A DNA stretch of 64,000 nucleotides from Brumicola pallidula DSM 14239 = ACAM 615 (GCF_000428905.1 NZ_KE386815.1:124001-188000); one strand, 5' to 3'. Numbered from the stretch's first letter, positions 51,008 to 61,426 are shown. Notes: generated by a model not told the origin, from the letters alone. Program-made: numbers and translations.

Positions 51008-51946
51008 ATGAGTAAAATTTATGTACTGCATGAAAACAGCGAATGGACTATCCATTTGCAACATCGCTTAGATGAGTTGGGTCTTCCCTATGAACTATGG
51101 CATCTGGATCAAGGTCTCCTTGACTTGTCTAGTGAGCCACCTAAAGGGATATTCTACAACAGGATCAGTGCATCTTCCCACACCAGAGACCATCGGTACG
51201 CTCCTGAGTTTACACAAGCAGTCATTGCTTGGTTGGAGCGCCACGATCGCATCGTTATTAATGGTACCAGTGCACTTAGGCTAGAGGTCAGTAAAGTTAA
51301 TCAATATATGGCACTTAACAAAAGTGGTATTGAGACCCCAAAAACATTAGCGGCGGTCGGTAAAAAACAAATTATTGAGGCTGCTAACCTATTACATATG
51401 CCTTCTTTTATTACCAAGCATAACCGAGCGGGTAAAGGTCAGGGAGTGCAGCTGTTTCACTCTATACAGGCATTACAAGATTATATAGATGGCCCCAATT
51501 TTGACCCACCTATCGACGGTATCACTCTTATTCAGCAATACATAGAGTCACCACAACCGTTTATAGTTCGACACGAGTTTATTGCTGGTAAATTTTTATA
51601 TGGCGTTAAGGTTGATACATCCCAAGGGTTTCAGTTATGTCCTGCTGATGCATGTTCTATTGAAGATATGTTTTGTCCCACCGATGATGTCAGGACGTCG
51701 GTAAAAGCGAAGTTTGAGATCCTTGAAAATTATCGCCCAGCGTTTATTGATAGCTATGAGAAATTTCTAAAAGATAATAACATTCAGATTGCGGCTATTG
51801 AGGCAATACAAGACTCAAATGGCATTAGCTATGCTTATGATGTCAACACCAATACAAATTACAATTCCGATGCAGAAAAAATAGTGGGCCAATTTGCTAT
51901 GCTAGAAATAGCAAATTATCTTGCCGCAAAATTACAAGACAGCTAA
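51008..51946 (+). CDS. RimK-like ATP-grasp ligase
   Basis: A 312-residue ATP-grasp protein. The preATP-grasp part is at about 1-105, and the ATP-binding segment includes SFITKHNRAGKGQGVQLF (about 131-148) and YIESPQPFIVRHEFIAGKFL. Acidic metal ligands follow near the end in YAYDVNTNTNYNSDAE, where an Asn/Asp set takes the place usually holding magnesium. ATP-grasp enzymes of this shape form amide bonds with carboxylates. The substrate is unknown. It begins five bases after lipA and is followed by a PLP enzyme of sulfur amino-acid type 110 bp later. Confidence 0.75.
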   Translation: MSKIYVLHENSEWTIHLQHRLDELGLPYELWHLDQGLLDLSSEPPKGIFYNRISASSHTRDHRYAPEFTQAVIAWLERHDRIVINGTSALRLEVSKVNQYMALNKSGIETPKTLAAVGKKQIIEAANLLHMPSFITKHNRAGKGQGVQLFHSIQALQDYIDGPNFDPPIDGITLIQQYIESPQPFIVRHEFIAGKFLYGVKVDTSQGFQLCPADACSIEDMFCPTDDVRTSVKAKFEILENYRPAFIDSYEKFLKDNNIQIAAIEAIQDSNGISYAYDVNTNTNYNSDAEKIVGQFAMLEIANYLAAKLQDS

Positions 51947-52056
51947 CAAAAAGCCGCAAATAGAAACGCACAATATCAACCGCGAGCAAATGGCTTGCAT
52001 TCGCATTGCGTCGCGGTATCACATTGGTTTACTACACTAATTACTGAGAAGAACCC

Positions 52057-53169
52057 ATGACTCGCAAACCTTCCCTCGCCTCCCTAAGTATTAACGCAGG
52101 AGCCCCTGAAGCAAAGAACGGAAATGCTTTTCGCCGGGGCCCCGAGTTTGCTAGCACATTCCACTTGTCAGGTGATGTCGACTCACAAGTTTATCAATAT
52201 GGACGTTTTGGTCAGCCTACTTGGACCAGTCTTGAGTCCGGCTTAGCCGAATTAGAAGGTGGTGACACGGTTATATTTCCCTCTGGAATGTCAGCAGCTA
52301 GCGCAATATTGACGAGCCTTTTAAACCCTGGTGATACGGTATTATTACCCAGCGATGGCTATGCGCCGGTGCGTTACTATACCGAACAATATTTAGTTAG
52401 ATTTGGCATAAAACTAAAGACAATTGCAACCCAAGATATTGACAGTTTTGATTTCGAAGGAATTACCCTGGCATTGTTAGAAACGCCGAGCAATCCCATG
52501 CTTGACACTTTTGATATACACAAAGCAGCAACTAAAATACACAAACACGGTGGTCTTTTAGCTATAGACAACACCACGCTAACATTCTTAGGACAGCAGC
52601 CATTAGCCCTGGGTGCGGATATTTCTATGAGCGCAGACACCAAAGCGGTTAACGGGCACAGTGATGTTGTATTTGGTCATGTCTCAACGATAGATAAATC
52701 AATTAGTGACAAAATCAGAGATTGGCGTAAGGCGTCAGGTAATATTCCTGGGCCAATGGAAACTTGGCTTGTACACAGAAGTCTATCCACGTTAGATGTT
52801 AGATTACAGCGCATGTGTGACACTGCGATGCTGTTAGCACATGAATTGAACAGTCACGATAAGGTTATTTCAGTTCGTTTTCCAGGACTCGCCTCAGACC
52901 CGTCACATGCTATCGCTAAACAACAACAGCAATTGTTCGGTTTCATTATTAGTTTTGAACTAGAAAGTAAAGAAGCGGCGGATAAATTCCTCGCTGCATG
53001 CCAACTCGTTTATGTAGCCACTAGTTTTGGTGGCGTGCATAGCATGGCTGAACGCCGTGCGAGATGGGGAGCGGACAAAATAGCGCAAGGCGTTATTAGA
53101 TTTAGTGTAGGGTGTGAGCGAGATGACGACCTAATTAATGATGTAATGGTAGCGCTGGATAGCCTTTAA
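52057..53169 (+). CDS. Cys/Met metabolism PLP enzyme (cystathionine gamma-lyase/synthase-like)
   Basis: A fold-type I PLP enzyme of the trans-sulfuration family, 370 residues. Visible elements are YGRFGQPTWTSLESGLAELE with the phosphate-binding Tyr/Arg, SGMSAASAIL, NTTLTFLGQQPLALGAD and the PLP Lys in SADTKAVNGHSDVV (about 207-220). The residue after the Lys is Ala, not the common Tyr. The C-terminal SFGGVHSMAERRARW carries the carboxylate-binding region. Whether it acts as gamma-lyase, synthase or a relative cannot be decided. No met box was found in its 110 bp leader. Confidence 0.8.
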   Translation: MTRKPSLASLSINAGAPEAKNGNAFRRGPEFASTFHLSGDVDSQVYQYGRFGQPTWTSLESGLAELEGGDTVIFPSGMSAASAILTSLLNPGDTVLLPSDGYAPVRYYTEQYLVRFGIKLKTIATQDIDSFDFEGITLALLETPSNPMLDTFDIHKAATKIHKHGGLLAIDNTTLTFLGQQPLALGADISMSADTKAVNGHSDVVFGHVSTIDKSISDKIRDWRKASGNIPGPMETWLVHRSLSTLDVRLQRMCDTAMLLAHELNSHDKVISVRFPGLASDPSHAIAKQQQQLFGFIISFELESKEAADKFLAACQLVYVATSFGGVHSMAERRARWGADKIAQGVIRFSVGCERDDDLINDVMVALDSL

Positions 53170-53186
53170 GTACCCCCAGTAAAAGC

Positions 53187-54272
53187 CTAGCGAAGAGTTA
53201 ACTCGCCGCGAAGGTTTCTAGTCATCAAGCCCTTACGCTGCTGTGTGCTCAATTCAGGTTTGCTCAATAAGTAATGCAGTTTTGCTAAAGTTGCCTCGGG
53301 CGTCATATCACCGCCAGAGATTAATCCTGTATCTTGCAATAAATGCCCATTCGCATAGCCCGTCATGTTGACTGTACCTCTGAAACACTGTGTGCAATTA
53401 ACCACAATCACTCCGTTCTCTTGGGCTTGAACCAGTTGCGCTAATAATGCTTTGTTTTGCGGAGCATTGCCCACACCGTAACTCAATAAAATAAGCGCAT
53501 TAACCGGTTGCTGAATAATATTTTTAACCACATCAGCTGAAATCCCCGGATACAAGCTAACTAAACCGATGGGTTGAGGTGTTATTGGGCTTATTTTCAA
53601 GCTGTCCGGCAGTTGCGACTTTGACGCATTTTGCTCTGATAAGAGGCTACTTTCTGGGTTTTGAGCGTCTTCAATACCGCTATCAAACACACTGACAACG
53701 TCGTGATTAACGTCGATATTAATACCCGCCTCCAATAATGCAGGAAAGTTGGGCGAATCAAAAGCATCAAAGCCATCAGCATCTACTTTGCGCACTCTAT
53801 TACCACGATACAGTTTATTGTTAAAGAATAAGGTCACTTCTGGAATGGGGTAATTAGCCGCAATGTAAAGCGCATTTAATAAATTAGTTTGTCCATCCGA
53901 TCTCAATTCAGCTAATGGTATTTGAGACCCCGTTACGATAACCGGTTTCCTTAGATCCTCGAGCATAAATGACAGCGCAGATGATGTATAAGCCATGGTG
54001 TCTGTGCCATGCAATATGATAAAACCATCGTAATCAGCATAATGCTGTGCAATATCATCAGCAATAAACTGCCAGTCAGACGGCGACATATCGCTTGAGT
54101 CAATCAGATGGTCATATTCGTGAATAGTAAAGGCGGGCATTTCACTACGGTGAAACTCAGGCATGTTAAGCAATGTTTTACTCAGATAACCCGCTGCAGG
54201 CACAAACCCATTTTTTGAGGGCTTCATGCCAATCGTTCCACCTGTATATGCTACATAGATATGCTTGCGCAT
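53187..54272 (-). CDS. ansA: L-asparaginase I, cytoplasmic
   Basis: Hydrolyses asparagine to aspartate and ammonia. There is no signal peptide. The two catalytic Thr motifs are AYTGGTIGMKP (about 8-18) and ILHGTDTMAYT (about 85-95). The family's VTGSQIP and NNKLYRGNRVRKV follow. The 361 residues are a little longer than E. coli AnsA, with extra residues near 210-230. It is convergent with the PLP gene (17 bp apart) and 10 bp downstream of the DUF349 gene. Confidence 0.92.
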   Translation of the reverse strand: MRKHIYVAYTGGTIGMKPSKNGFVPAAGYLSKTLLNMPEFHRSEMPAFTIHEYDHLIDSSDMSPSDWQFIADDIAQHYADYDGFIILHGTDTMAYTSSALSFMLEDLRKPVIVTGSQIPLAELRSDGQTNLLNALYIAANYPIPEVTLFFNNKLYRGNRVRKVDADGFDAFDSPNFPALLEAGINIDVNHDVVSVFDSGIEDAQNPESSLLSEQNASKSQLPDSLKISPITPQPIGLVSLYPGISADVVKNIIQQPVNALILLSYGVGNAPQNKALLAQLVQAQENGVIVVNCTQCFRGTVNMTGYANGHLLQDTGLISGGDMTPEATLAKLHYLLSKPELSTQQRKGLMTRNLRGELTLR

Positions 54273-54282
54273 GAATAACGCC

Positions 54283-57078
54283 TTATGCCAAGATGACTTT
54301 TTTTAATCGTTTTAACAATGCCAGGTCAGTTTTCCCCAACGGACCGCAACTGATCCAAGCAGCCAGTAATTCAGCGATAATCGGTACGTCAGTACCCTCA
54401 AGTCTTGATGCCATAAGCTGTAACTGAAGGTTTCTGCGTTCGACATCATCCGCTTTGTTACTCGGCAAATCAGCAATAATTTCAGCTTGAATAGTTAATT
54501 CTTTGCGTTTGCTGTCGCCTTTATTCTGTGCTGACGATTTAATCAACTGTTGGTACTTATTGGGTAAGTCAGCTAAATTTTCTGGCAGAGAAGCGTCTGT
54601 CCAAGCTGCCAAAGCCTCAAACAAAGCTTGCCACTGGGCTGCATTTTTGTGCTGTTCGATCTCAACTTGCTTAACTTGATGCTGCTGTAAAATTGTATCC
54701 AGCTTGTGTTGCTCTGTTTTTGCCTGTCGACTTGGCATATCTCGAAGCTTTTGACTTAACACATTTACGTTAGCGTCGAAGTCAGACAAATCTTTCATTT
54801 CACTCGCCGCACTAAGTTGTTCAGTTAGGGTGCCGGCTAGGTCATGAAATTCAGTTTTTACTTGCGCTAGACCGGTAGCATCGGCATCTCTTTTCTGATT
54901 AACCTTTGCAAAAACTATGTCATTGGCTTTGCGAAATGCTAACCACAATCCATCATCCGTTTGTTTGCCAGAAAAACCAATCTCTTTCCATTGTTGCTGA
55001 TATTGCTTTGCTAACTCAGCCGCGCTGCTAACATCGTCAACATCGTTAAGCTGCTGCGCCTTTTTCAACAACGCTTGCTTGAGCTGAAGGTTTTCAGAAT
55101 ACAGGGTATCTAGGCGCAATTGAGTTGGTTTTAGCGCATTTAAATAGGCTTTTTGTAAGTTACGGCGGTCCCCTTGCTCGAGATTGCCCAGCGCACGCCA
55201 TTTTTTATTCATGGCGCTCAAAGCTCGTCCTAATGTCGCCGTATTTTCATGCCTATGCAGAGCGACTAATTCATCAATGATTGTTTTTGCTAATTGCGCA
55301 TTCTCAGCACGGAGTTTGTCCTGCTCGCCATAGTATTCTCTGCAGGGTAAAAACGCTTTTTCTATAGCTTCATCGAACACCTTATTCAGTGCATCATCTT
55401 CATCTGTTCCTAATTTCCCGAGTTCATTCCATTGTGCTCTAAACAATTTTACGCTCTGTACTCTGTCGGCAATACTCTCTAGATTTTGTTGCGCTGCCAA
55501 CGCATTAACTTCGTCTAATAATGCGGGTTTTCTTGGACCCGCAATAAATGCCTGAAGTTCTTGTAACTCAGTCGCTTTTTCACCCAATTCTGCATATAGC
55601 TTTGAAAGCCCTTTTTGACTTTTTTCAGGTAAAGCTTCATACATTTTCTGCGCATGTTTAAAGGTAGCCAACGCAGGTTTAAAACTGCCCTGATTAACCA
55701 TTCTCTGAACAGTTTTGAGCTTACCTAAGGTCTTTTTTTCTTGCTGTTTAAGTTCCTCCTGAACAGCAGAAACTTTACTCTGGTATTTTTTCTCAGTCTC
55801 GCGCCAAGCGCCTAAAATGGCATCGGGAAGAGGAAGTGAAGCCGATGCGATTAGTTGCTTCCATTCATTTTTAAGCTGTTTCAATACAACGGCTAACTCA
55901 TCGTTTGTTAACGATTCAGGCACTGCTTGCAGTTGCGCAAGCAACGCTTTAGCATTATCACGCGTTTCGCGTGCGTTAGGCAGTTGATTTAAGAAACCTT
56001 GATAAGTTTCTATACTGCCCGACAATGACTTAATCGTGCGTTTATGTGCCACTGTTTGCGGTCGTTTGCTAGCATCATCAATATCCAAACCAACATCAGT
56101 CAAGGCATTGCTGAGTAATTTAGCTTGAGCAAGTAAGCTGGGGTCATCAATTGACTCCAAAATAGCATCTATTTGCTGCTTTACTTGTTTAAAGCGGTCA
56201 TCTATTTCAGATAATGCATTGGTTGTAAGCTTGAGTTCATTAGCACTTTGCCAGTCTTCTTTCAGCGCTGCTAAGCGTTTCTCAACTGACTCATTTACAC
56301 GTAAATACTTTTCTGCCAGCAACAGCGCAGTTTCCTCATCTAGCACATTAAACTGTGCTTTGTATTGCTCAAATTCTTGGCAAAGTTGCTGCTTATTTTC
56401 ATAAATTCGTTCGTAATCCCCGCTATCTTTCAGCGCAAGCAGTTTAGAAATCACCAATGTAGAACCTTGCTTCAGTTTAATCGGCAATGCCGCTAACTCT
56501 CTCAAATGTTCTATCTTGGCATCAATGGCGCTTGTCACAACATCGTTGTTGGCGAATTTGAGCATTTTACTCAATTCATTAAGATCCTCTGCACGAGTCA
56601 CAATAACCTGCTGCTGAGCTTGATTGGCGTGATCTTTAAAATATAGACGAGTGATATTTTGTTTGTTTACTTTCAACAGCACCGCTAATGCTAATACGTT
56701 ATTACTTTGTAAGCGTTGGTTGCTGAACAACATTTGTTCAAGTAACACAATATTTTTAGACTCAACTACAAATGAAGCAAAGTCAGCTTGAGTAAGTAGC
56801 GTTGAATTAGGGTTATTAACCTCAGTCAATACTCTTTCATGAGCTTGTTTTTTTAATTTTACATTATCAGCTGTCTCCGATGATTTCAGCCATAACGGGA
56901 ATGAATTCAGCTTGTCTAAGGCAGCTAAGCTCACGCTAGCCTGGCTATCATTAAAGGCAAGCTCGTGCAAGGCTTGCTTGTCTGCAGGCTTGTCTATTGA
57001 CAAGTTTGCAATCGCTGTTAAGCGCACTTGAGGATCTGAATTAAGGTGCTTTGCTTTGAAGAATCGATCAAATATCAT
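54283..57078 (-). CDS. DUF349 repeat protein
   Basis: A very long helical protein (about 931 residues from the ATG at 57076-57078, MIFDRFFKAKHLN). It contains several DUF349 units in the second half (WNELGKLGTDEDDALNKVFDE, WRALGNLEQGDRRNLQKAYL, WKEIGFSGKQTDDGLWLAFR). The first part has HEAT-like helices. Coiled coil is likely in between. The function of the family is not established. An alternative ATG at 57111 would add 11 residues; either start overlaps the end of the DUF1315 gene. Confidence 0.85.
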   Translation of the reverse strand: MIFDRFFKAKHLNSDPQVRLTAIANLSIDKPADKQALHELAFNDSQASVSLAALDKLNSFPLWLKSSETADNVKLKKQAHERVLTEVNNPNSTLLTQADFASFVVESKNIVLLEQMLFSNQRLQSNNVLALAVLLKVNKQNITRLYFKDHANQAQQQVIVTRAEDLNELSKMLKFANNDVVTSAIDAKIEHLRELAALPIKLKQGSTLVISKLLALKDSGDYERIYENKQQLCQEFEQYKAQFNVLDEETALLLAEKYLRVNESVEKRLAALKEDWQSANELKLTTNALSEIDDRFKQVKQQIDAILESIDDPSLLAQAKLLSNALTDVGLDIDDASKRPQTVAHKRTIKSLSGSIETYQGFLNQLPNARETRDNAKALLAQLQAVPESLTNDELAVVLKQLKNEWKQLIASASLPLPDAILGAWRETEKKYQSKVSAVQEELKQQEKKTLGKLKTVQRMVNQGSFKPALATFKHAQKMYEALPEKSQKGLSKLYAELGEKATELQELQAFIAGPRKPALLDEVNALAAQQNLESIADRVQSVKLFRAQWNELGKLGTDEDDALNKVFDEAIEKAFLPCREYYGEQDKLRAENAQLAKTIIDELVALHRHENTATLGRALSAMNKKWRALGNLEQGDRRNLQKAYLNALKPTQLRLDTLYSENLQLKQALLKKAQQLNDVDDVSSAAELAKQYQQQWKEIGFSGKQTDDGLWLAFRKANDIVFAKVNQKRDADATGLAQVKTEFHDLAGTLTEQLSAASEMKDLSDFDANVNVLSQKLRDMPSRQAKTEQHKLDTILQQHQVKQVEIEQHKNAAQWQALFEALAAWTDASLPENLADLPNKYQQLIKSSAQNKGDSKRKELTIQAEIIADLPSNKADDVERRNLQLQLMASRLEGTDVPIIAELLAAWISCGPLGKTDLALLKRLKKVILA

Positions 57079-57415
57079 CTTGTTTAAACCGCGCAATCGT
57101 ATGTATATCATGAGTACTGCTTTGTTCAGCAGTTTCTTTTGTCGTATCGTGTGAAGCTTTTTTACCTAATGCTTTATCAAATTCTTTTTTGAGTTGCGAG
57201 CGGCTTTTTTGCACTACCTCACCATTTCTACCAATGGTCATGTGCTGCTCCGACTGCTCTACCCTCGCCTGATACATTAGTACCGCTTGCAATGAATTGC
57301 TTTTTTGCTCTTCTGTTAATGGATTGCCATCTGGCCATTTACCAATTTCAACAGCAGTGCGCAAATTTTCATAAATTTGCGGTGTCATTGCCTGAACCAG
57401 TTGCTGAATATTCAC
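57068..57415 (-). CDS. DUF1315 family protein (YeaC-like)
   Basis: A 115-residue protein whose first 70 residues match the DUF1315/YeaC family (YENLRTAVEIGKWPDGNPLT, then SLQAVLMYQARV). The Ser/Thr/Lys-rich tail is extra. Function unknown. Its 3' end overlaps the DUF349 gene start by about 10 bp, and it lies two bases after the zinc-ribbon gene, so the three form one row. Confidence 0.85.
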   Translation of the reverse strand: MNIQQLVQAMTPQIYENLRTAVEIGKWPDGNPLTEEQKSNSLQAVLMYQARVEQSEQHMTIGRNGEVVQKSRSQLKKEFDKALGKKASHDTTKETAEQSSTHDIHTIARFKQDDI

Positions 57416-57417
57416 GT

Positions 57418-57741
57418 TTATTTCCTTTTTGCCATTACCAGCCTAACACGATTTACGGCATACCAAATAAAACCAACAACGGTTGCGCCGATTGAGAGGT
57501 TGTATTGAATTTCACCCGGCTCAGAACCGCCCCAGTAAATAAGACCGAAACCGGTAATAAACATCAAAATGGCAAGCATTGATTGATTTTGTAATTTTTG
57601 CATCGCTTGATAGTGTGCAAACTTAGCTTTTCTTTCTATATCTTCTGCCGTTGCGTTGCCAATATTAAATCCGCAGTGGCTGCATGTCTTTGCTTTATCA
57701 GAAATAGGTTTTGAACAAGATGGGCATGCTGTAATAGCCAT
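57418..57741 (-). CDS. Zinc-ribbon membrane protein
   Basis: A 107-residue protein opening with a zinc ribbon (ACPSCSKPISDKAKTCSHCGF, Cys at about 6, 9, 20 and 23), a short linker helix and two membrane helices (about 54-72 and 81-97), ending in a basic tail. Such ribbons on membrane stubs are widespread and of unknown role. It is first in a row with the DUF1315, DUF349 and asparaginase genes. Confidence 0.8.
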   Translation of the reverse strand: MAITACPSCSKPISDKAKTCSHCGFNIGNATAEDIERKAKFAHYQAMQKLQNQSMLAILMFITGFGLIYWGGSEPGEIQYNLSIGATVVGFIWYAVNRVRLVMAKRK

Positions 57742-57795
57742 ACGTGTCTCCGTTTAAATTTGGTTCTAAGGACTAGTTTCAGTTATCTCTTACGT

Positions 57796-57830
57796 AAAAA
57801 AAGGTTAAACGACCATTCGAATAACCTTTT
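57796..57830 (-). terminator. Terminator after AGCS symporter
   Basis: On the minus strand AAAAGGTTA (complement of 57822-57830) pairs with TAACCTTTT (complement of 57799-57807) around a 14-base loop, then a T-run. It lies just past the symporter stop. Confidence 0.75.
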
Positions 57831-57851
57831 CATTCAATACTACATCAATTT

Positions 57852-59513
57852 TTATTTTTTATATTTTTCCCAGTATTCATTCATTGAGTCTTTCATTTCT
57901 TTTCGCAGCATCATAATACCGAACAAGTTTGGCAATGTCATAACCACAATAGCGACTGCAGACAGGGCCCAAACCAAGGTTGTATCTGAAATAGCAGCCC
58001 AGAAAAAACCAGCACAGTAGATAACGCGATATGGCATTACCGAACGTGGGCCAAGCAAATAGGTCATTGCTCGGTCACCGTAATATGACCAAGCAATTGC
58101 CGTTGAAAACGCAAACAACAGTAAACCAATAGAAACGATGTATTTGCCAAATTCGCCAAAATAACCGCGAGTAAACGCAATAGCAGTTAAATTAGCAGAG
58201 TGAACAAGTGATTTACCTTCTACGATTATACTCGGTTTAACTAATGCACCGTTATCAACTTTGAGCGTGCCAGTAAACGGAAAATCTGTCTCTCCAACAC
58301 TATAAGTCACGTTTTCTGCAAATGAACGGCTGTTCATTAAGGTGAAACCACCTGTTGTAGCAGTGCCATTTAAAACCTGGATCTCACCCGTAAAGTTAGT
58401 GACTTCGTCGCCCTCCTCATTATTTAAGTGCAAGAAAAGTTTGTTGGTATCTTCACTATTAGACTCATCATATTGACCCGCCATAAAAGTCATATCCGAG
58501 CGATCAAATATATTTTGATGTTTCTCTTTCCAAACCCCAGAAGACAAAATAACCAAGCCCGTGAGAGTGCAAATAATGATGGTATCGATAAAAGGTTCTA
58601 GTATGGATACCATACCCTCCGAGACCGGTTCTTTGGTTTTAGCAGCGGCGTGAGCAATAGGTGCTGAACCTTGACCCGCTTCGTTACTAAACAAACCTCT
58701 GTTCACACCGCGGTTAAATGCATACGCAAGTGTCGCCCCTAAAAAGCCACCAGCAGCAGCAGATCCTGTAAACGCGTCGCTAATTACTGATGCAAAAGCG
58801 GGACCCACATTTTCAATGTTAGCGAAAATAACAGCAAAGGCACCGATGATATATATGAGTGCCATTACCGGTACAATTCTGCTGGTTACTGCAGCAATAC
58901 GTGTGATACCACCTAAAATAACGAGGCCAAGTAAAATAGATAAGACACCACCGACAACCACTGGCGAGAAACCAAATGTTGATTCCATGCTGGTTGCAAT
59001 GCCGTTGCTTTGTGGCAAGTTGCCCGTACCGAAAGAACTGATGACTGTAGCAATCGCGAAGGCAACCGCTAACCACTTCATGTTTAGTCTGCGGTCCATG
59101 TAATACATTGGACCACCGGCCATTGTGCCATCTTCAGTTTTAACTCGGTATTTATGCGACAGTGTTACTTCTACAAATTTTGTTGTCATGCCTAAAAATG
59201 CAGTTGCCCACATCCAAAATAATGCAGCCGGACCACCAAGGAAAATAGCGAACGCAACACCACTAATATTACCCGTACCAACGGTGCCAGAAAGTGCCGT
59301 CGTTAACGCTCTAAAATGCGTTGTATCGCCTGGTTCATCTGCTTTATCATATTTTCCAGTAACGACTAACCAAGCGTGCTTGAAAAATCTTATTTGCGGA
59401 AACTTAAGATAAATAGTGAAAAATGCACCGACACCTAAAAGAGCGTAAGGAAACCAAAAAGCACTACCCAAAAAACCATCGAGCAAATTAAAAAAACCTA
59501 ATAATCCTTCCAA
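57852..59513 (-). CDS. Sodium:alanine/glycine symporter (AGCS) with inserted domain
   Basis: Inner-membrane amino-acid importer driven by sodium. AGCS signatures include [27 protein letters not shown] (about 75-101, given in parts), [19 protein letters not shown] and the [22 protein letters not shown] end, with about ten membrane helices. At 553 residues it exceeds the usual 450-490. The excess is a soluble, beta-prone stretch of about 110 residues (about 335-445, from [12 protein letters not shown] to [10 protein letters not shown]) between two membrane helices. The substrate is inferred from family only. Confidence 0.88.
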   Translation of the reverse strand: MEGLLGFFNLLDGFLGSAFWFPYALLGVGAFFTIYLKFPQIRFFKHAWLVVTGKYDKADEPGDTTHFRALTTALSGTVGTGNISGVAFAIFLGGPAALFWMWATAFLGMTTKFVEVTLSHKYRVKTEDGTMAGGPMYYMDRRLNMKWLAVAFAIATVISSFGTGNLPQSNGIATSMESTFGFSPVVVGGVLSILLGLVILGGITRIAAVTSRIVPVMALIYIIGAFAVIFANIENVGPAFASVISDAFTGSAAAGGFLGATLAYAFNRGVNRGLFSNEAGQGSAPIAHAAAKTKEPVSEGMVSILEPFIDTIIICTLTGLVILSSGVWKEKHQNIFDRSDMTFMAGQYDESNSEDTNKLFLHLNNEEGDEVTNFTGEIQVLNGTATTGGFTLMNSRSFAENVTYSVGETDFPFTGTLKVDNGALVKPSIIVEGKSLVHSANLTAIAFTRGYFGEFGKYIVSIGLLLFAFSTAIAWSYYGDRAMTYLLGPRSVMPYRVIYCAGFFWAAISDTTLVWALSAVAIVVMTLPNLFGIMMLRKEMKDSMNEYWEKYKK

Positions 59514-59658
59514 AATTACATCCTCTTATTCTTATTCTTGTTTTTATTTTTATTTTTACTGTGAATTTTGTTTAAGCACTACCAACATTAGCATAATTTG
59601 TTAGTGACTCGGTAAAACGTCTTTATAAATCTTATCGTATAGCTTCAAGCTCAGCGAA

Positions 59659-60786
59659 CTAACGTAACTTACTACTTACCGCTCGCACTGCAATTAATAA
59701 ATCTTCACCAAGCTGCTGACAGCGAGGTGCAGACCACCCATAGGTGGTATCTGGCAAATTATTATTGTCTTTAAACGGCATTTCAAGTGTGTATGAAAGG
59801 CAATCGTAGCGATGCCCAACTGCATTCGCAGCAATCGCTATATTGCCTGCACCAGGTGCATCCTTATCATACCCGTACACATCTTGAAATTCAGGAGTCG
59901 CTAGCATTAATGCTTCTTTGAAGCAGTTCTCTAGCGCTTCTAAACGTGCATTGTAATTTGGGTTACCTTCACATCCTGCAACAAAGTTATAGGGCAAAGA
60001 TTCGTCGCCATGAATATCTAAAAACATATCAACGCCATACTTATCCATGGCTTGTAATGTATATAAGACTTCCGGACTTTTCTCCGCACTAGGCTCCTGC
60101 CACTCTCTATTCAAATTAGTACCAATCGCATTGGTACGCAAGTGACCACGTGCAGAGCCATCAGGATTCATATTAGGGATGACGTAAAAGACATTGTCTT
60201 CAAGTAACTGCTTTGCCACACCATCATCTTCATCCAATAAACGGCGTACCACCCCTTCCACTAGCCATTCAGCCATAGATTCACCGGGGTGTTGTCTTGC
60301 CGTCACCCAAATTTTATTTTTACCTTCGGCTTCCTCACCAATCACCAACAAAGACATGTCGCGATTATCTAACGTAAAGCCAATATGCCTTAGTTCACAA
60401 TCAAATGACATTTGCGCAGCTGAAATAAAATCTTGATGGCGCTCATAGCTGTAAGGGGTAAAATAGGCAAAGTAAACTGAGTCATATTCAGGTACAAAAT
60501 CGAAAGTAAGGTTATTGCCATCGAATTCAGTATCGACTCTAAACCACTCTTCACGATCGTAGGATGCAACGGCCTGATAACCAGGCCAACCCTCAGGGTA
60601 AGCAGATTTTTCTAAGTCAGTAATAACAATTTTATGCTCAACAAATCTATTTGACTGTAATTTAAAGTGAAACCATTGATAAAATTCTGAACCGTTATCA
60701 GGATTTATGGCCAATTTTATATTTTGAGGCTCTGTCGCTTGGATAACTCGAATATTGCCGCTATCGAATTCGCTCGTTATAATCAT
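59659..60786 (-). CDS. M14 metallocarboxypeptidase (cytosolic carboxypeptidase-like)
   Basis: A 375-residue zinc carboxypeptidase of the M14 family, cytosolic-carboxypeptidase branch. An N-terminal beta domain (about 1-120) precedes the catalytic part. Zinc ligands are His and Glu in RQHPGES (about 163-169) and His in DIHGDE, the substrate Arg is in NLNREWQ, and the catalytic Glu in TLEMPFK near 350. NPDG is also present. No signal peptide is seen. Relatives remove C-terminal acidic residues; the bacterial substrate is unknown. Confidence 0.88.
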   Translation of the reverse strand: MIITSEFDSGNIRVIQATEPQNIKLAINPDNGSEFYQWFHFKLQSNRFVEHKIVITDLEKSAYPEGWPGYQAVASYDREEWFRVDTEFDGNNLTFDFVPEYDSVYFAYFTPYSYERHQDFISAAQMSFDCELRHIGFTLDNRDMSLLVIGEEAEGKNKIWVTARQHPGESMAEWLVEGVVRRLLDEDDGVAKQLLEDNVFYVIPNMNPDGSARGHLRTNAIGTNLNREWQEPSAEKSPEVLYTLQAMDKYGVDMFLDIHGDESLPYNFVAGCEGNPNYNARLEALENCFKEALMLATPEFQDVYGYDKDAPGAGNIAIAANAVGHRYDCLSYTLEMPFKDNNNLPDTTYGWSAPRCQQLGEDLLIAVRAVSSKLR

Positions 60787-60919
60787 TTTAAGGCCATGTT
60801 CCTACTTTTTTCTTACTTTACCATAGGCAATTTTATTCGGTAATACAGTAAAGTGCATTTCTCACTTTTTATTAACTCATTGCTTGAGTTTTATACTCAA
60901 AACCCACTAATTTATGTGT

Positions 60920-61426
60920 TTACAGAGTTTCAGTTCGCAATTTCAAACCTAATGATGTGCTGTAACCCATATCATGTTTAATAATCAGTAAATTTTCATT
61001 TAATATGTAGTAGGTAGGATATCCGCTTATATTAAAGCGTTTTTTGTGAGGCTCACCACCTAGTAAAACAATCCCCTGCACACCTGCGTCTTCAGCAAAA
61101 GCTTCTATTTCTTCTACCGACTGATAATCCAAGGCAACTCTAACTACATTATATTCCTCGGTATCTACGACATCTAAATTTCCAATACTCATCTTACAAA
61201 CAGTGCACCAAGGTGCGAAAAAATAAATCAGGGTTTTTTTGTCACTCGGCGCAAGAGAATACATATCACCATTTAGTTGCACAAAGTTTTGAGCCGCAAT
61301 TTGAATAGAACCATTGTCCTCTAGGAGGTTGCGATTTTGATAGGCCATAAAGCCAACAATGATGAGCCCACCAATAAGGATATCTCGAGTCCAAGAGCTT
61401 TTTTTAAAAAACGATTTTATGTCCAC
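60920..61426 (-). CDS. Membrane-anchored thioredoxin-like protein
   Basis: A 168-residue protein with one N-terminal membrane helix (about 15-29) and a thioredoxin fold facing the periplasm. The redox motif is APWCTVCKMS (CxxC at about 74-77), with the cis-Pro in ISGYPTYYI. It resembles TlpA/ScsD-type thiol reductases. The partner is unknown. It lies between an M14 peptidase and GAPDH on the same strand with gaps over 100 bp. Confidence 0.82.
   Translation of the reverse strand: MDIKSFFKKSSWTRDILIGGLIIVGFMAYQNRNLLEDNGSIQIAAQNFVQLNGDMYSLAPSDKKTLIYFFAPWCTVCKMSIGNLDVVDTEEYNVVRVALDYQSVEEIEAFAEDAGVQGIVLLGGEPHKKRFNISGYPTYYILNENLLIIKHDMGYSTSLGLKLRTETL

Noticed and set aside
52377-52643. An 88-codon minus-strand frame inside the PLP enzyme gene
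   Set aside because: It is antisense to a well-supported gene and has no features of its own.
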